Of a stretch of DNA of 64,000 nucleotides, positions 40,387 through 48,417 are shown one piece after another; position 1 is the stretch's first letter, and each line of letters begins with the position of its first letter. The notes under the pieces are model-generated. The model ran no database searches. It was given only the letters and a program-made list of their open reading frames with translations, and was not told the origin of the DNA. The position numbers and the translations under genes are program-made. The stretch comes from Actinomycetota bacterium (lineage in GTDB: Bacteria > Actinomycetota > CADDZG01 > JAHWKV01): the NCBI GenBank assembly GCA_019347715.1, contig JAHWKU010000003.1, positions 62,001-126,000 of the forward strand, written 5' to 3'.

Positions 40387-41406
40387 GTGGACCGCGACGG
40401 CCCAGCCGCCAAACCTCGTAAGCGTTTGAATCTGGCCAGGCTGATCCTGGCTTCTGCGATCGCGGCGGCAGTTACCGTTGGCACGGTCCGCGTGACGATA
40501 CCGGTAGTGACCGTCGAGCCAGGCCCTACTGCCGATGCCGGCTCTCTGGTCACCATCTCGGGCGCCGAAACTTTCAACCCCCAAGGAAGGCATCTGGTTA
40601 CGACCGTGCTCGTTACCGATCACAACACGGTCGCGTCGGCTCTATGGGGATGGGTGCTTCCGGAAGTGGATGTTCTTCCTCGCAGTGCCATCTATCCCCC
40701 TGGAAGCACCCAAGCGGACATCGACAGGGAAGTCTCGGATCAGATGGACGACAGTCAGACAAGCGCGAAGGTGGCGGCGCTGAGAGTGCTCGGTCACGAG
40801 GTTCCGCTGGAAGGTGTGTTGGTGCGCCGCATTTTGGCCGGCACTCCTGCCGCCGGACAGCTCAAGGCTGGAGACGTGATCCTCGAGATGAACGGCACCG
40901 CGATCGCGGGAGTTCAACAATGGCTGATGCTCCTGGCAGATAAACAGGTCGGCGATTCGGTGGACCTCACCGTTAGAAGACAGAGCGAGAGACTGCAGAT
41001 GTCCATGGAAGTCGTGAGCCTCGTAGGGTCTCCCGAACCCGACCTCGGATTCGAAGGTGCCGACGCCTATACCTTTCCTTTCGATGTGAAGATTGATGCC
41101 GGAGACATCGGAGGGCCTTCAGCCGGCTTGACCTTCTCACTCGCCGTCGCAGAGCTCCTCACGCCGCGAGACTTAACTCGTGGCCGAATCATCGCCGACA
41201 CTGGCACCATTGATGCTGACGGGAGGATCGGAAGGGTCGGAGGAGTGGAGCAGAAGGTGGTGGCAGCGAAAAGGAAGGGCGCGGACATCTTCCTAGTTCC
41301 GCGCCCGAATCATGCTGAGGCGAATGCTGCTGCCGGGAAGTCTCTCGAGGTCATTCCGGTGTCTACTCTGCAAGAAGCGATCCAAGCCCTGATGAAGAAA
41401 AGCTGA
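40387..41406 (+). CDS. PDZ and Lon-type (S16) protease domain protein, YlbL-like
   Basis: From GTG 40387 this is a 339-residue protein with one N-terminal transmembrane helix (ARLILASAIAAAVTVGTVRV). A PDZ domain follows (VLVRRILAGTPAAGQLKAGDVILEMNG), then a Lon-like serine-lysine protease domain. The Ser nucleophile is in DIGGPSAGLTFSLAV and the general-base Lys in GGVEQKVVAAKRKGA. The family is the YlbL type, anchored and extracytoplasmic. The frame extends upstream to 40171 through non-protein-like sequence antisense to another gene, so the later start is preferred. Its TGA overlaps the histidine kinase ATG. Confidence 0.88.
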   Translation: MDRDGPAAKPRKRLNLARLILASAIAAAVTVGTVRVTIPVVTVEPGPTADAGSLVTISGAETFNPQGRHLVTTVLVTDHNTVASALWGWVLPEVDVLPRSAIYPPGSTQADIDREVSDQMDDSQTSAKVAALRVLGHEVPLEGVLVRRILAGTPAAGQLKAGDVILEMNGTAIAGVQQWLMLLADKQVGDSVDLTVRRQSERLQMSMEVVSLVGSPEPDLGFEGADAYTFPFDVKIDAGDIGGPSAGLTFSLAVAELLTPRDLTRGRIIADTGTIDADGRIGRVGGVEQKVVAAKRKGADIFLVPRPNHAEANAAAGKSLEVIPVSTLQEAIQALMKKS

Positions 41407-44240
41407 TGGAAGCCTTCGCGGTCCCATTCCACTTCGCCACGACCTTCATGGTCACTGTGGCTGCGGCGGCAGGAGTCTGGATGACGGTCGCCCGGCCGCG
41501 TTTTGCCCCAAGCGGCCGCTTTACACGAATCCTGTTTGGAGCAGGCTGGGGATTCCTCGCTTTCGGCGAGGTGCTGCACGGGGCACTCCTCGCGGAGAGC
41601 GAACTGGCGGCTTCGGCTGCGGCTATGCGTTCCGGAGCTTATGCGCTGATCGTTGCTGCTCTCTTGTGGTCGCGGGCGCCAAAGACCAAGGCTGCGGTGG
41701 CCTCCGCAAACCAAGTGGCCGTCACCCAGCCAACCGCTGCCTTCATGCCGGTGTTCCTGAGTCTCGTGGCCTCGTGGTACGCGCTGCGAAGTTCTCTAAC
41801 CGGACGGGCGCAACTGTCACTTGCTTTGGGACTCTTCGGGGTATCAGAGGTCCTCTTCGGTCTCGGCGGTGCGAGCGCCGTCGGCACTCCGGGTGCGATG
41901 TGGTATCTCGCTCACCTCGTTCGTCTGGCCGGAGGAATAGCAACAGCTAAGTGGCTGTGGGAGGCACTGCGAACCGCTATTCAGATCCGCTTCGTAGCGG
42001 CCTTCGTTGCTCTATTGCTGTTGATCGTCGTCGGTATTTCGAGCTCGCTGACCCAAGTGTTTACTGCAAACGTCACCGAAGAGGCCCTGGATCAAGCTCG
42101 TGCGCGAGGCGAGAACCAGAGGCTGCTCTCGAGCAACACCGAGGAAGTGATGGCTTCCAACGCCAAGATCGTGGCGGAGCTCGATGAGGTCCGGTCGCTC
42201 GTCGCTCAGAGATCACCGGAGCTGACGACGATTGCCCAGACGCTCCAGCGTCCTGAAGGACTTCTCGGCTTGTCCCGCATCGACTTTCTCGCCTTCCTCG
42301 ATCCAAATGGAGCGATCCTCGCGCGGTCCGCCATCGATCGTGACGGAGGCGAAACGCTTCAGCCGCAGGACGACATCAGTCTTGCCGGGAGCGGCGTCGT
42401 CCAGAGTGCTCTTCAGCAAGTTCAGGCAGGTTCGATAGACCTCATCGGCGAGAACAAGCTGGCGATCATCGGGGCCCACCCGGTCCTGGCCCCCAGGGGT
42501 ACCGAGCCGCCTGGTTCTCCTCCCCAGCTTGCCGGTGCGGTGGCCTTGGGCAGGATCTTGGATCACGATTATCTGCTCGGGCTTCCCGGAGTGGATCCTG
42601 AGAACGACGAGGAGGGCCTCTCCCTCATTACGAGAGATGCGGTCATCGCAACGGCCCTGCCATCTCCGTTCGGCATCCTCCCTGAGGACACAACGGCGCT
42701 TCGTCCCGTCTTCGAGGGCGGCCGTATCTATGCGACCGAATCGGAGATCGCAGGGTTTCCTTATTTCAGTGCTTACGTGCCCTTGCAACGTCGGGACGGG
42801 GTGGTGGTCGGCTCTCTCGTCGTCAGCCAGCGTTCGTCGGTGCTGGAGGAAACTCAACGAGACGTCGGAAGGACGCTGTTTCTTGCTGCGCTGCTGGCCG
42901 GCGCGATAGCAATAGCACTCTCTTACTTTTCGGGAGCCCGCATCACGCGGCCGATCCGGGATCTGACGACCGCGGCACAGCGGGTGAGGGAAGGTGACCT
43001 CGAAGTCAGACTGAGGCCACGGTCCGAAGACGAAGTCGGGATTCTCGGAGCCGCCTTCGACGACATGACCTCTTCACTGAAAGACCTCACCGATGACTTG
43101 AGGGAAACAGCGGGCCAGCTCGAGACGATTCTGCAGTCGATCGTCGACGGCGTCGTCGCAGTTGATACCGATGCGAATGTGATTGCTTTCAATCGTGAGG
43201 CAGAGCGCATCCTCGGCGTTTCATCCGAATCCGCGATGGGCCGGCCCGTGAGCGAGGTGATGAAGATTACCGATGAGAACGGAGAACCTCTGGACTTGCC
43301 CATCTTCCACCTAAAAACGGGTAGTGCGAGAGGAGTTGTGGCAGCCAGCGAAGGGCCAGCACTTCATGTCGGCGTGACCGCGGCCCCCATCGACGCCGGC
43401 GGCGGAGAACCTCTCGGTGCCGTGGCCGTAATCCGCGACCTGACCCCTGAGATCGAACTCGAACGCATGAAGACTAATTTCCTCTCGAACATCTCGCACG
43501 AGCTGCGGACTCCCCTCACTCCGATAAAGGGCTATACCGACGTGCTCCGGCGGAAAGAGGTCCCGCGCAGGCAGGCCGTCGTTTTTCTCGACAGCATCAC
43601 AGAGTCGGTCGGAAGGCTGGAGCGGATCGTGAACATGCTAGTGGACTTCTCGGCAATGGAGGCAGGCAGACTAGTTCTTCGCAAGACGGAGTTGGACCTC
43701 GATCGGGTGACGAAGGCGCTTGTTGGCAAGTGGACGAAGATATCTCCCAAGCACCCCATGGACCGAAAAGGATTCTCGAGGCTCCCACTCGTCAACGCCG
43801 ACGAGAAACTCTTGCCGGCTGCGATCGAGGAACTCCTGGACAACGCGGTCAAGTTCAGTCCCGCTGGCGGGAAGATAACTCTGGCCGCAAGCGTTGAACG
43901 AGAAAAGAACGGCTCGGGGACGCTGCGACTCTCTGTCACGGACCGCGGGATTGGTATTTCGGATGAAGACCTGCCGGGTATCTTCGAGGATTTCCAGCAG
44001 CTCGATCCGTCGGCAACCCGCGAGTTCGGGGGTTTGGGTTTGGGCCTGGCTTACGTCCGAAGGATCGTCGAGGCCCACGATGGAACCTTGGAGGTGACCA
44101 GCAGTCCAGGAAAGGGCTCGACCTTCACCCTCGTCCTTCCCCAGGCCGCGATTGCCGTTTCTAAAGCTGCGGCTCGCGGCCGCGTTTCCAGGAAAACCGC
44201 GAAAAAGCCGATAAGAAGAAGGGCAAAGTCTGGAAGGTGA
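41406..44240 (+). CDS. Membrane sensor histidine kinase with HAMP and PAS domains
   Basis: A 944-residue kinase. The N-terminal 200 residues hold six to seven hydrophobic segments (a possible membrane sensor). An extracytoplasmic sensory region (about 225-490) follows, then a final transmembrane helix (LFLAALLAGAIAIALSYFSG) and a HAMP linker. After a PAS domain (IVDGVVAVDTDANVIAFN) come HisKA with SNISHELRTPLTPIKGYTDVL and a HATPase domain with NAVKFSPAGG, DRGIGI and GGLGLGLAYV. The tail is Arg/Lys-rich. It is coupled to the FecR-like lipoprotein gene, and a response regulator lies two genes further on. Confidence 0.92.
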   Translation: MEAFAVPFHFATTFMVTVAAAAGVWMTVARPRFAPSGRFTRILFGAGWGFLAFGEVLHGALLAESELAASAAAMRSGAYALIVAALLWSRAPKTKAAVASANQVAVTQPTAAFMPVFLSLVASWYALRSSLTGRAQLSLALGLFGVSEVLFGLGGASAVGTPGAMWYLAHLVRLAGGIATAKWLWEALRTAIQIRFVAAFVALLLLIVVGISSSLTQVFTANVTEEALDQARARGENQRLLSSNTEEVMASNAKIVAELDEVRSLVAQRSPELTTIAQTLQRPEGLLGLSRIDFLAFLDPNGAILARSAIDRDGGETLQPQDDISLAGSGVVQSALQQVQAGSIDLIGENKLAIIGAHPVLAPRGTEPPGSPPQLAGAVALGRILDHDYLLGLPGVDPENDEEGLSLITRDAVIATALPSPFGILPEDTTALRPVFEGGRIYATESEIAGFPYFSAYVPLQRRDGVVVGSLVVSQRSSVLEETQRDVGRTLFLAALLAGAIAIALSYFSGARITRPIRDLTTAAQRVREGDLEVRLRPRSEDEVGILGAAFDDMTSSLKDLTDDLRETAGQLETILQSIVDGVVAVDTDANVIAFNREAERILGVSSESAMGRPVSEVMKITDENGEPLDLPIFHLKTGSARGVVAASEGPALHVGVTAAPIDAGGGEPLGAVAVIRDLTPEIELERMKTNFLSNISHELRTPLTPIKGYTDVLRRKEVPRRQAVVFLDSITESVGRLERIVNMLVDFSAMEAGRLVLRKTELDLDRVTKALVGKWTKISPKHPMDRKGFSRLPLVNADEKLLPAAIEELLDNAVKFSPAGGKITLAASVEREKNGSGTLRLSVTDRGIGISDEDLPGIFEDFQQLDPSATREFGGLGLGLAYVRRIVEAHDGTLEVTSSPGKGSTFTLVLPQAAIAVSKAAARGRVSRKTAKKPIRRRAKSGR

Positions 44241-45403
44241 TGACGAGCAGAATGTTCTTTCAAGATCCAATCAAACGCTGGACCGGCGTCCTCGCGATCG
44301 TCGTGATGATCATGGGCGGCTGTTCGCTGGGAAGAGACCGAGCGGCTCCCATGCAGCTCGAGCTCATCGAGGGGACCGCTCAGCTCGTTCGCGATGGAGA
44401 GACCTCCAGAGTCCGGAGGGTCACAGTCGAAGTGGGGGATCACATCCGACTGCCTGCCGGGGCCATCGCTGAACTGAGGCTCGCCGCAGGAAGAGAGTTC
44501 GAACTCGCAGCTGCAGATGTGACCATCACGAGCCGCTCGAGTCTTCAACTCGATCGAGGAAATCTGCTTGCGGACCTCACTTCACCGGCTCGGATAACCA
44601 CCGATGGAATCAACGCTTCCGCTTCCAATTCAGCTTTTCGAATCGATAGATCACTCTCGACAAGATTGGCTGTTTATCGATCTGCCGAAGGGATCGCTGC
44701 AACCTCCGGGTCCGACCGGCTCAGTGTTCCTGCGCTGCGCCAGACCATCATCGCCGGGGGAATCCTCGACGTCGCCAGACCGCTGAGGCTCTCATCGTCA
44801 GACCGATGGGATCAGCGCTATCTGCAGGAAGTGATCGATCTCGATGCTCGGTTGACCAACTTCGGCAGAGGTCTCGAAGCCCAGTTGGGAGATCTCGCCG
44901 GCATGGCGTTTTTCCAGCAGGTAGCCGTTGGGGGAAGTGACGTGGCGTTCCTTGGCCCTTATGCAGGCCATCGACGCGCCGACATCTTGATCGGACTCGT
45001 GATTGCCGCAGAGGCCAAGAGGCTCGAGGGAACTGTTCCTGAAAAGTTCTCCTCGATCTTTACCCTTTGGCAAGAGGAAGCCACTTGGGGGCTCATCGCA
45101 TACGAATTCGGAGCAGGGGCGACCGGGGTGTTCTCGAGACTCCTGGAGGCGATCGATCGAGCAGGCATCCGAATCGTGGCTGGAGCGGGACCGGGCCTCC
45201 GACGCCCCCAGGCGCAGCCTCCAAGTAACGGAAATAGTTCACCGCCTCCCGGTGGAAATGGTGGGTCGGGCCCCTCACCAGGGCAGAGTCCATCTCCTTC
45301 CGCTCCGGTCCCCAGTCCCATCTCATCGATCGTTCCAGACGAAATCGAAGATCCCGTGAACGAGGTGATCTGCGGGTTGATTGGGGCCGTCTGTAATCCC
45401 TGA
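44237..45403 (+). CDS. FecR-like lipoprotein
   Basis: A 388-residue protein. The lipobox MGGCS puts the acylated Cys at residue 29 after a hydrophobic signal. A FecR-like beta region follows (AQLVRDGETSRVRRVTVEVGDHIRLPAGAIAELRL, then FRIDRSLSTRLAVYR). FecR domains usually pass signals to sigma factors or bind envelope ligands. A helical central region and a Pro/Gly/Ser-rich linker (QPPSNGNSSPPPGG) come next. The tail has two cysteines (VICGLIGAVCNP). Its ATG overlaps the kinase stop, so it may be an outer-face sensor partner of the kinase. Lgt in this window would lipidate it. Confidence 0.78.
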   Translation: MMTSRMFFQDPIKRWTGVLAIVVMIMGGCSLGRDRAAPMQLELIEGTAQLVRDGETSRVRRVTVEVGDHIRLPAGAIAELRLAAGREFELAAADVTITSRSSLQLDRGNLLADLTSPARITTDGINASASNSAFRIDRSLSTRLAVYRSAEGIAATSGSDRLSVPALRQTIIAGGILDVARPLRLSSSDRWDQRYLQEVIDLDARLTNFGRGLEAQLGDLAGMAFFQQVAVGGSDVAFLGPYAGHRRADILIGLVIAAEAKRLEGTVPEKFSSIFTLWQEEATWGLIAYEFGAGATGVFSRLLEAIDRAGIRIVAGAGPGLRRPQAQPPSNGNSSPPPGGNGGSGPSPGQSPSPSAPVPSPISSIVPDEIEDPVNEVICGLIGAVCNP

Positions 45404-45453
45404 GCTACTCGGACCGTGACCCCGGCTGGAGTGTTGGGTAGTCTTGCCAGGAC

Positions 45454-46344
45454 ATGAGCCAAGCATCCGCCATCCCGGAGAGGAAACTGGGGTATTCGAG
45501 GGCCCGTCTCACCCTGCTCGGGGTGGGCTTGCTGGTCCTCCTTTTGATCGCGGCTCTCATGCTGGCGCGAAGCGTCGACAGAGTGGAAGTGCTAGGGATT
45601 CTCCTGTTCATTCCGGTCTTTATCGCCGCCTTATTCTGGAACGTCCCGGGAGGCGTGATCGCGGCGGTGCTCGCCGCAGCTGCATATGGCTTCCTGCGTT
45701 ACCCGGCGATCCAGAGTGTTGGCCTCGAGCCGTTTATTGGCACTATCTCTGCGCGCACGATCGGCTATGTCCTGTTCGGTTTCCTAGGAGGCTGGGCCAA
45801 TAAGCAACTCGAGACCTCTCTAACCAAGCTCGAGCTGTACGACCAAATAGACGACGCCACCGGCCTCTTCAACGCGCGCTTCTTTCTGCAAGACACCGAA
45901 CTCGAGACTTCCCGATCCCAGCGCTACCAGACCATCTTCTCGGTTGCCGTCGTGGACGTGCCTGCAGAAGTTCTGGCTCCGCTCTCACGGCGGCAAAGGA
46001 CGGGTCTGTTGAAGGAGCTTGGCAGGATCCTTCACGATAGCGTTCGAACGGTCGATCGTGCCGTTCACGGGACAGGGCCAAACTCTCAGAAATTGGCAGT
46101 GGTCCTTCCCGAAACGGGGAAGCAAGGCGCTAGCATTTTTGCAGAGCGACTCGGCGACCGCTTGACGGCCTACTTGAAGCAACGGGGTGTTGCAATCTCT
46201 AAGCCACTCACCGCTCAGGCCCATACGTTTCCTGAAGATGAGGCAGGCATCAGCGCTCTCAGGGAAGAGTTTGCCGAGATCGATCGTTTAGAGCACCCAG
46301 AGGAATCAGAGTCTCCTGCCGAACCGAGCAGGGCCGAGGATTGA
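45454..46344 (+). CDS. Membrane protein with degenerate GGDEF domain
   Basis: A 296-residue protein with four hydrophobic segments in the first 115 residues. A GGDEF-type domain follows that begins normally (YDQIDDATGLFNARFFLQD). The catalytic GGDEF loop is absent: where RxGGDEF should stand, the sequence reads DRAVHGTGPNSQKLAVVLPETG. It therefore should not make c-di-GMP and probably acts as a sensor or binding protein. It lies between the FecR-like lipoprotein and a response regulator; the latter starts in the last codons of this gene. Confidence 0.8.
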   Translation: MSQASAIPERKLGYSRARLTLLGVGLLVLLLIAALMLARSVDRVEVLGILLFIPVFIAALFWNVPGGVIAAVLAAAAYGFLRYPAIQSVGLEPFIGTISARTIGYVLFGFLGGWANKQLETSLTKLELYDQIDDATGLFNARFFLQDTELETSRSQRYQTIFSVAVVDVPAEVLAPLSRRQRTGLLKELGRILHDSVRTVDRAVHGTGPNSQKLAVVLPETGKQGASIFAERLGDRLTAYLKQRGVAISKPLTAQAHTFPEDEAGISALREEFAEIDRLEHPEESESPAEPSRAED

Positions 46345-46853
46345 AGGCGCGGATATTGGTCGTAGACGATGAGCCGGATGTTCGCACGCTTTGCAAGATC
46401 AATCTGGAATACGAAGGCTATGAAGTGATCGAAGCATCAGACGGTTTGTCTGCGCTCGACGCTATCGGGAAGGAACAGCCCGATCTGGTGATCTTGGACA
46501 TCATGATGCCGGAGATGGACGGGTGGCAGGTCCTGGAGAAATTGAAGAGCGAAGAGAGCACTGCGTCGATCCCCGTGGTTCTGCTCACGGCCAAGGCGGA
46601 CGAGGCCTCTCAATTGAGAGGCTGGGAGAAGGGGGCCGCCGACTATCTCACCAAGCCTTTTAGTCCAATGGCGCTTTCGCGCTACGTCGGGAGAGTGCTG
46701 TCTGGGGAAAACTCAGAGGACGAAGCGCGAAGGCGCGCTGCAGTAGTCGAGGGATTGAAGCTGTTGCAGGACATGCGGAAGAACGACGGCGCCAGCAAGC
46801 TACCGACGGAAGAGGTAATCGAAGAGAAAGGCAACGATCAGGGTGGAACCTGA
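46341..46853 (+). CDS. Receiver-domain response regulator
   Basis: A 170-residue protein from TTG 46341. An intact receiver domain shows ILVVDDEPDVRTLCKINLEYEGYEV, the phosphoacceptor Asp in DLVILDIMMPEMDGWQVL, Thr in VVLLTAK and Lys in YLTKPFSP. About 45 extra C-terminal residues are helical and charged with no DNA-binding motif. It is the probable phosphorylation partner of the histidine kinase in the same operon. It overlaps the preceding and following genes by 4 and 11 bp. Confidence 0.9.
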   Translation: MKARILVVDDEPDVRTLCKINLEYEGYEVIEASDGLSALDAIGKEQPDLVILDIMMPEMDGWQVLEKLKSEESTASIPVVLLTAKADEASQLRGWEKGAADYLTKPFSPMALSRYVGRVLSGENSEDEARRRAAVVEGLKLLQDMRKNDGASKLPTEEVIEEKGNDQGGT

Positions 46854-48417
46854 AGAGATCGAATCCAAGGAATTCCTTGTCTCCCTGCGAGGCTACGACC
46901 GCGAGGAGGTGGATGCATACCTGCGTGAGCTTGCGGATGAAATACGCCGGCTAAGCACAAGTGTAGGAACCACCGCTGCTCCGCCCTCCGCCGCGCCGAC
47001 CGGAGACCCAGCGACGTTCTACAAGCAGATCGGTGATGAGACCTCGAAGATCCTGCTGGCTGCGGAGGAAGCAGGCCGCGAGATCAATGCCCGCGCGAGG
47101 GCCGAAGCCGCAGAGCTCTTGTCGTCGGCTCGCAGCCAGGCCGAAGAGATAAGAAAGCTGGGAGACCAGCAGAGGCAGGCTGCCGAAGACGATCTCAGGC
47201 GATTGAGAGAGGCGCGCTCGATCCTTGCAACTCAGTTGGAAGATGTTCGCAGGCGCCTCGACGAAACCATTGCAAGGCTCCAGGCCCCAATAGAAACTCC
47301 GACGGGAACAGCGCGTACCGAAACCGTTTCCCCGAGCATCCCCCAGCCAACGACGCAGGTGGTTTCGCCCAGAGTCGAGGAGCCCGAGGTCGTTCCTGAA
47401 GTTGAGCCCGAGGTCTTTCCTGAAGTTGAGCCAGAGGTCGTTCATGAAGTTGAACCGGAGATCCAAGAGCCAGTGGCGGCTGCTCCTCTTCCGTCAACAA
47501 AGGTGGATGAGGCGCCGCCCGAGGCCGTTGCCGAACCGGAGGTCGAAACCCCCGGCTTCGACCAGCAGACTGCCGTTGCCGAGGCTCCAGCGTTGGAGGA
47601 CTTGCTAAGGGAGATTCGAGAAGAACGTGAGCGCGGCAGGCGAGAAGTAGAGGAAGCCTTGCGAGACACCGCTTCAGAGCCAACGCTCGCGGACACCATC
47701 GAGGACGTGGTGCCCGATGGCCCAGCCGTGGTCTCGAAGGACGAAGACGTCGCGCTGTCGCGCCGAGGCGAAGTCCTCCAGGAGACTCCCATCCAGGCAT
47801 CCCGCAGATTGAAGCGTCTCTTGCAGGAAGATCAAAACGATTTGCTCGACCGGATCCGAACGCACCGCGGAAAGGGCACTTTTGACCAAGACATCTCTCC
47901 GCTGGACCAGCAGGAGTCCCGCTTTGCCGAAGGGATGGGCGAAATCCTGGGTGAGGCCTTCAGCGCAGGCCGAAAGGTCGCGGGAGGCGACAGCCAAGGC
48001 GAGCCCGATCAGCCGGTTCGCAATCTGGTCTCTCGCCAGCTCGTCGGGCCGTTGAGACGAGAGCTGTCCACCGCGGTCGAGGCTGGGCTTCAGGCTCAGG
48101 ACACTCCAACGTCCATTGCCGAACGAGCGAGCGACATCTATCGGGTCTGGAAGGGAGTTCGTACCGAGTTGCTAGGAGAAGGCCTCGTCTTCGCCGCGTA
48201 CCACCAGGGTCTCATGGACGTATGGCGCAGCCAGGGGGCAGCTACCAAACGGTGGGTCCTCTCCTTGGACGAGCAGACGTGTCCTCGCGATGTATGCAGA
48301 CAGAACGAAGGTGCTGGGGCAGTCGCAGTGGACAGTGCATTCCCGAGCGGTCACATGGCCCCGCCAGCCCATGGCGGTTGTACCTGCACCATGTCTGGAT
48401 CGGAGGACTCTCATTAG
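46843..48417 (+). CDS. DivIVA-like N-terminus joined to a Mu gpF-like C-terminal domain
   Basis: A 524-residue protein from GTG 46843. Residues 1-35 resemble the DivIVA membrane-targeting domain (EIESKEFLVSLRGYDREEVDAYLRELADE). A coiled coil (about 60-145) follows, then a Pro/Glu/Val-rich segment with repeated PEVEPEV-type units. The C-terminal 200 residues are helical and end with VLSLDEQTCPRDVCRQNEG, AFPSGHMAPPAHGGCTCTMS. That ending is close in layout to the phage Mu gpF minor head family (D-x-x-T-C, PP-H-x-x-C-x-C). No phage genes are nearby, so it appears to be a cellular fusion. The polar-localising end suggests a scaffold for the upstream signalling proteins. The C-terminal assignment is tentative. 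Confidence 0.72.
   Translation: MEPEEIESKEFLVSLRGYDREEVDAYLRELADEIRRLSTSVGTTAAPPSAAPTGDPATFYKQIGDETSKILLAAEEAGREINARARAEAAELLSSARSQAEEIRKLGDQQRQAAEDDLRRLREARSILATQLEDVRRRLDETIARLQAPIETPTGTARTETVSPSIPQPTTQVVSPRVEEPEVVPEVEPEVFPEVEPEVVHEVEPEIQEPVAAAPLPSTKVDEAPPEAVAEPEVETPGFDQQTAVAEAPALEDLLREIREERERGRREVEEALRDTASEPTLADTIEDVVPDGPAVVSKDEDVALSRRGEVLQETPIQASRRLKRLLQEDQNDLLDRIRTHRGKGTFDQDISPLDQQESRFAEGMGEILGEAFSAGRKVAGGDSQGEPDQPVRNLVSRQLVGPLRRELSTAVEAGLQAQDTPTSIAERASDIYRVWKGVRTELLGEGLVFAAYHQGLMDVWRSQGAATKRWVLSLDEQTCPRDVCRQNEGAGAVAVDSAFPSGHMAPPAHGGCTCTMSGSEDSH

Noticed and set aside
46843-48417. Prophage, because of the Mu gpF-like domain
   Set aside because: No portal, terminase, tail or integrase genes and no attachment repeats are nearby; neighbours are chromosomal signalling genes.
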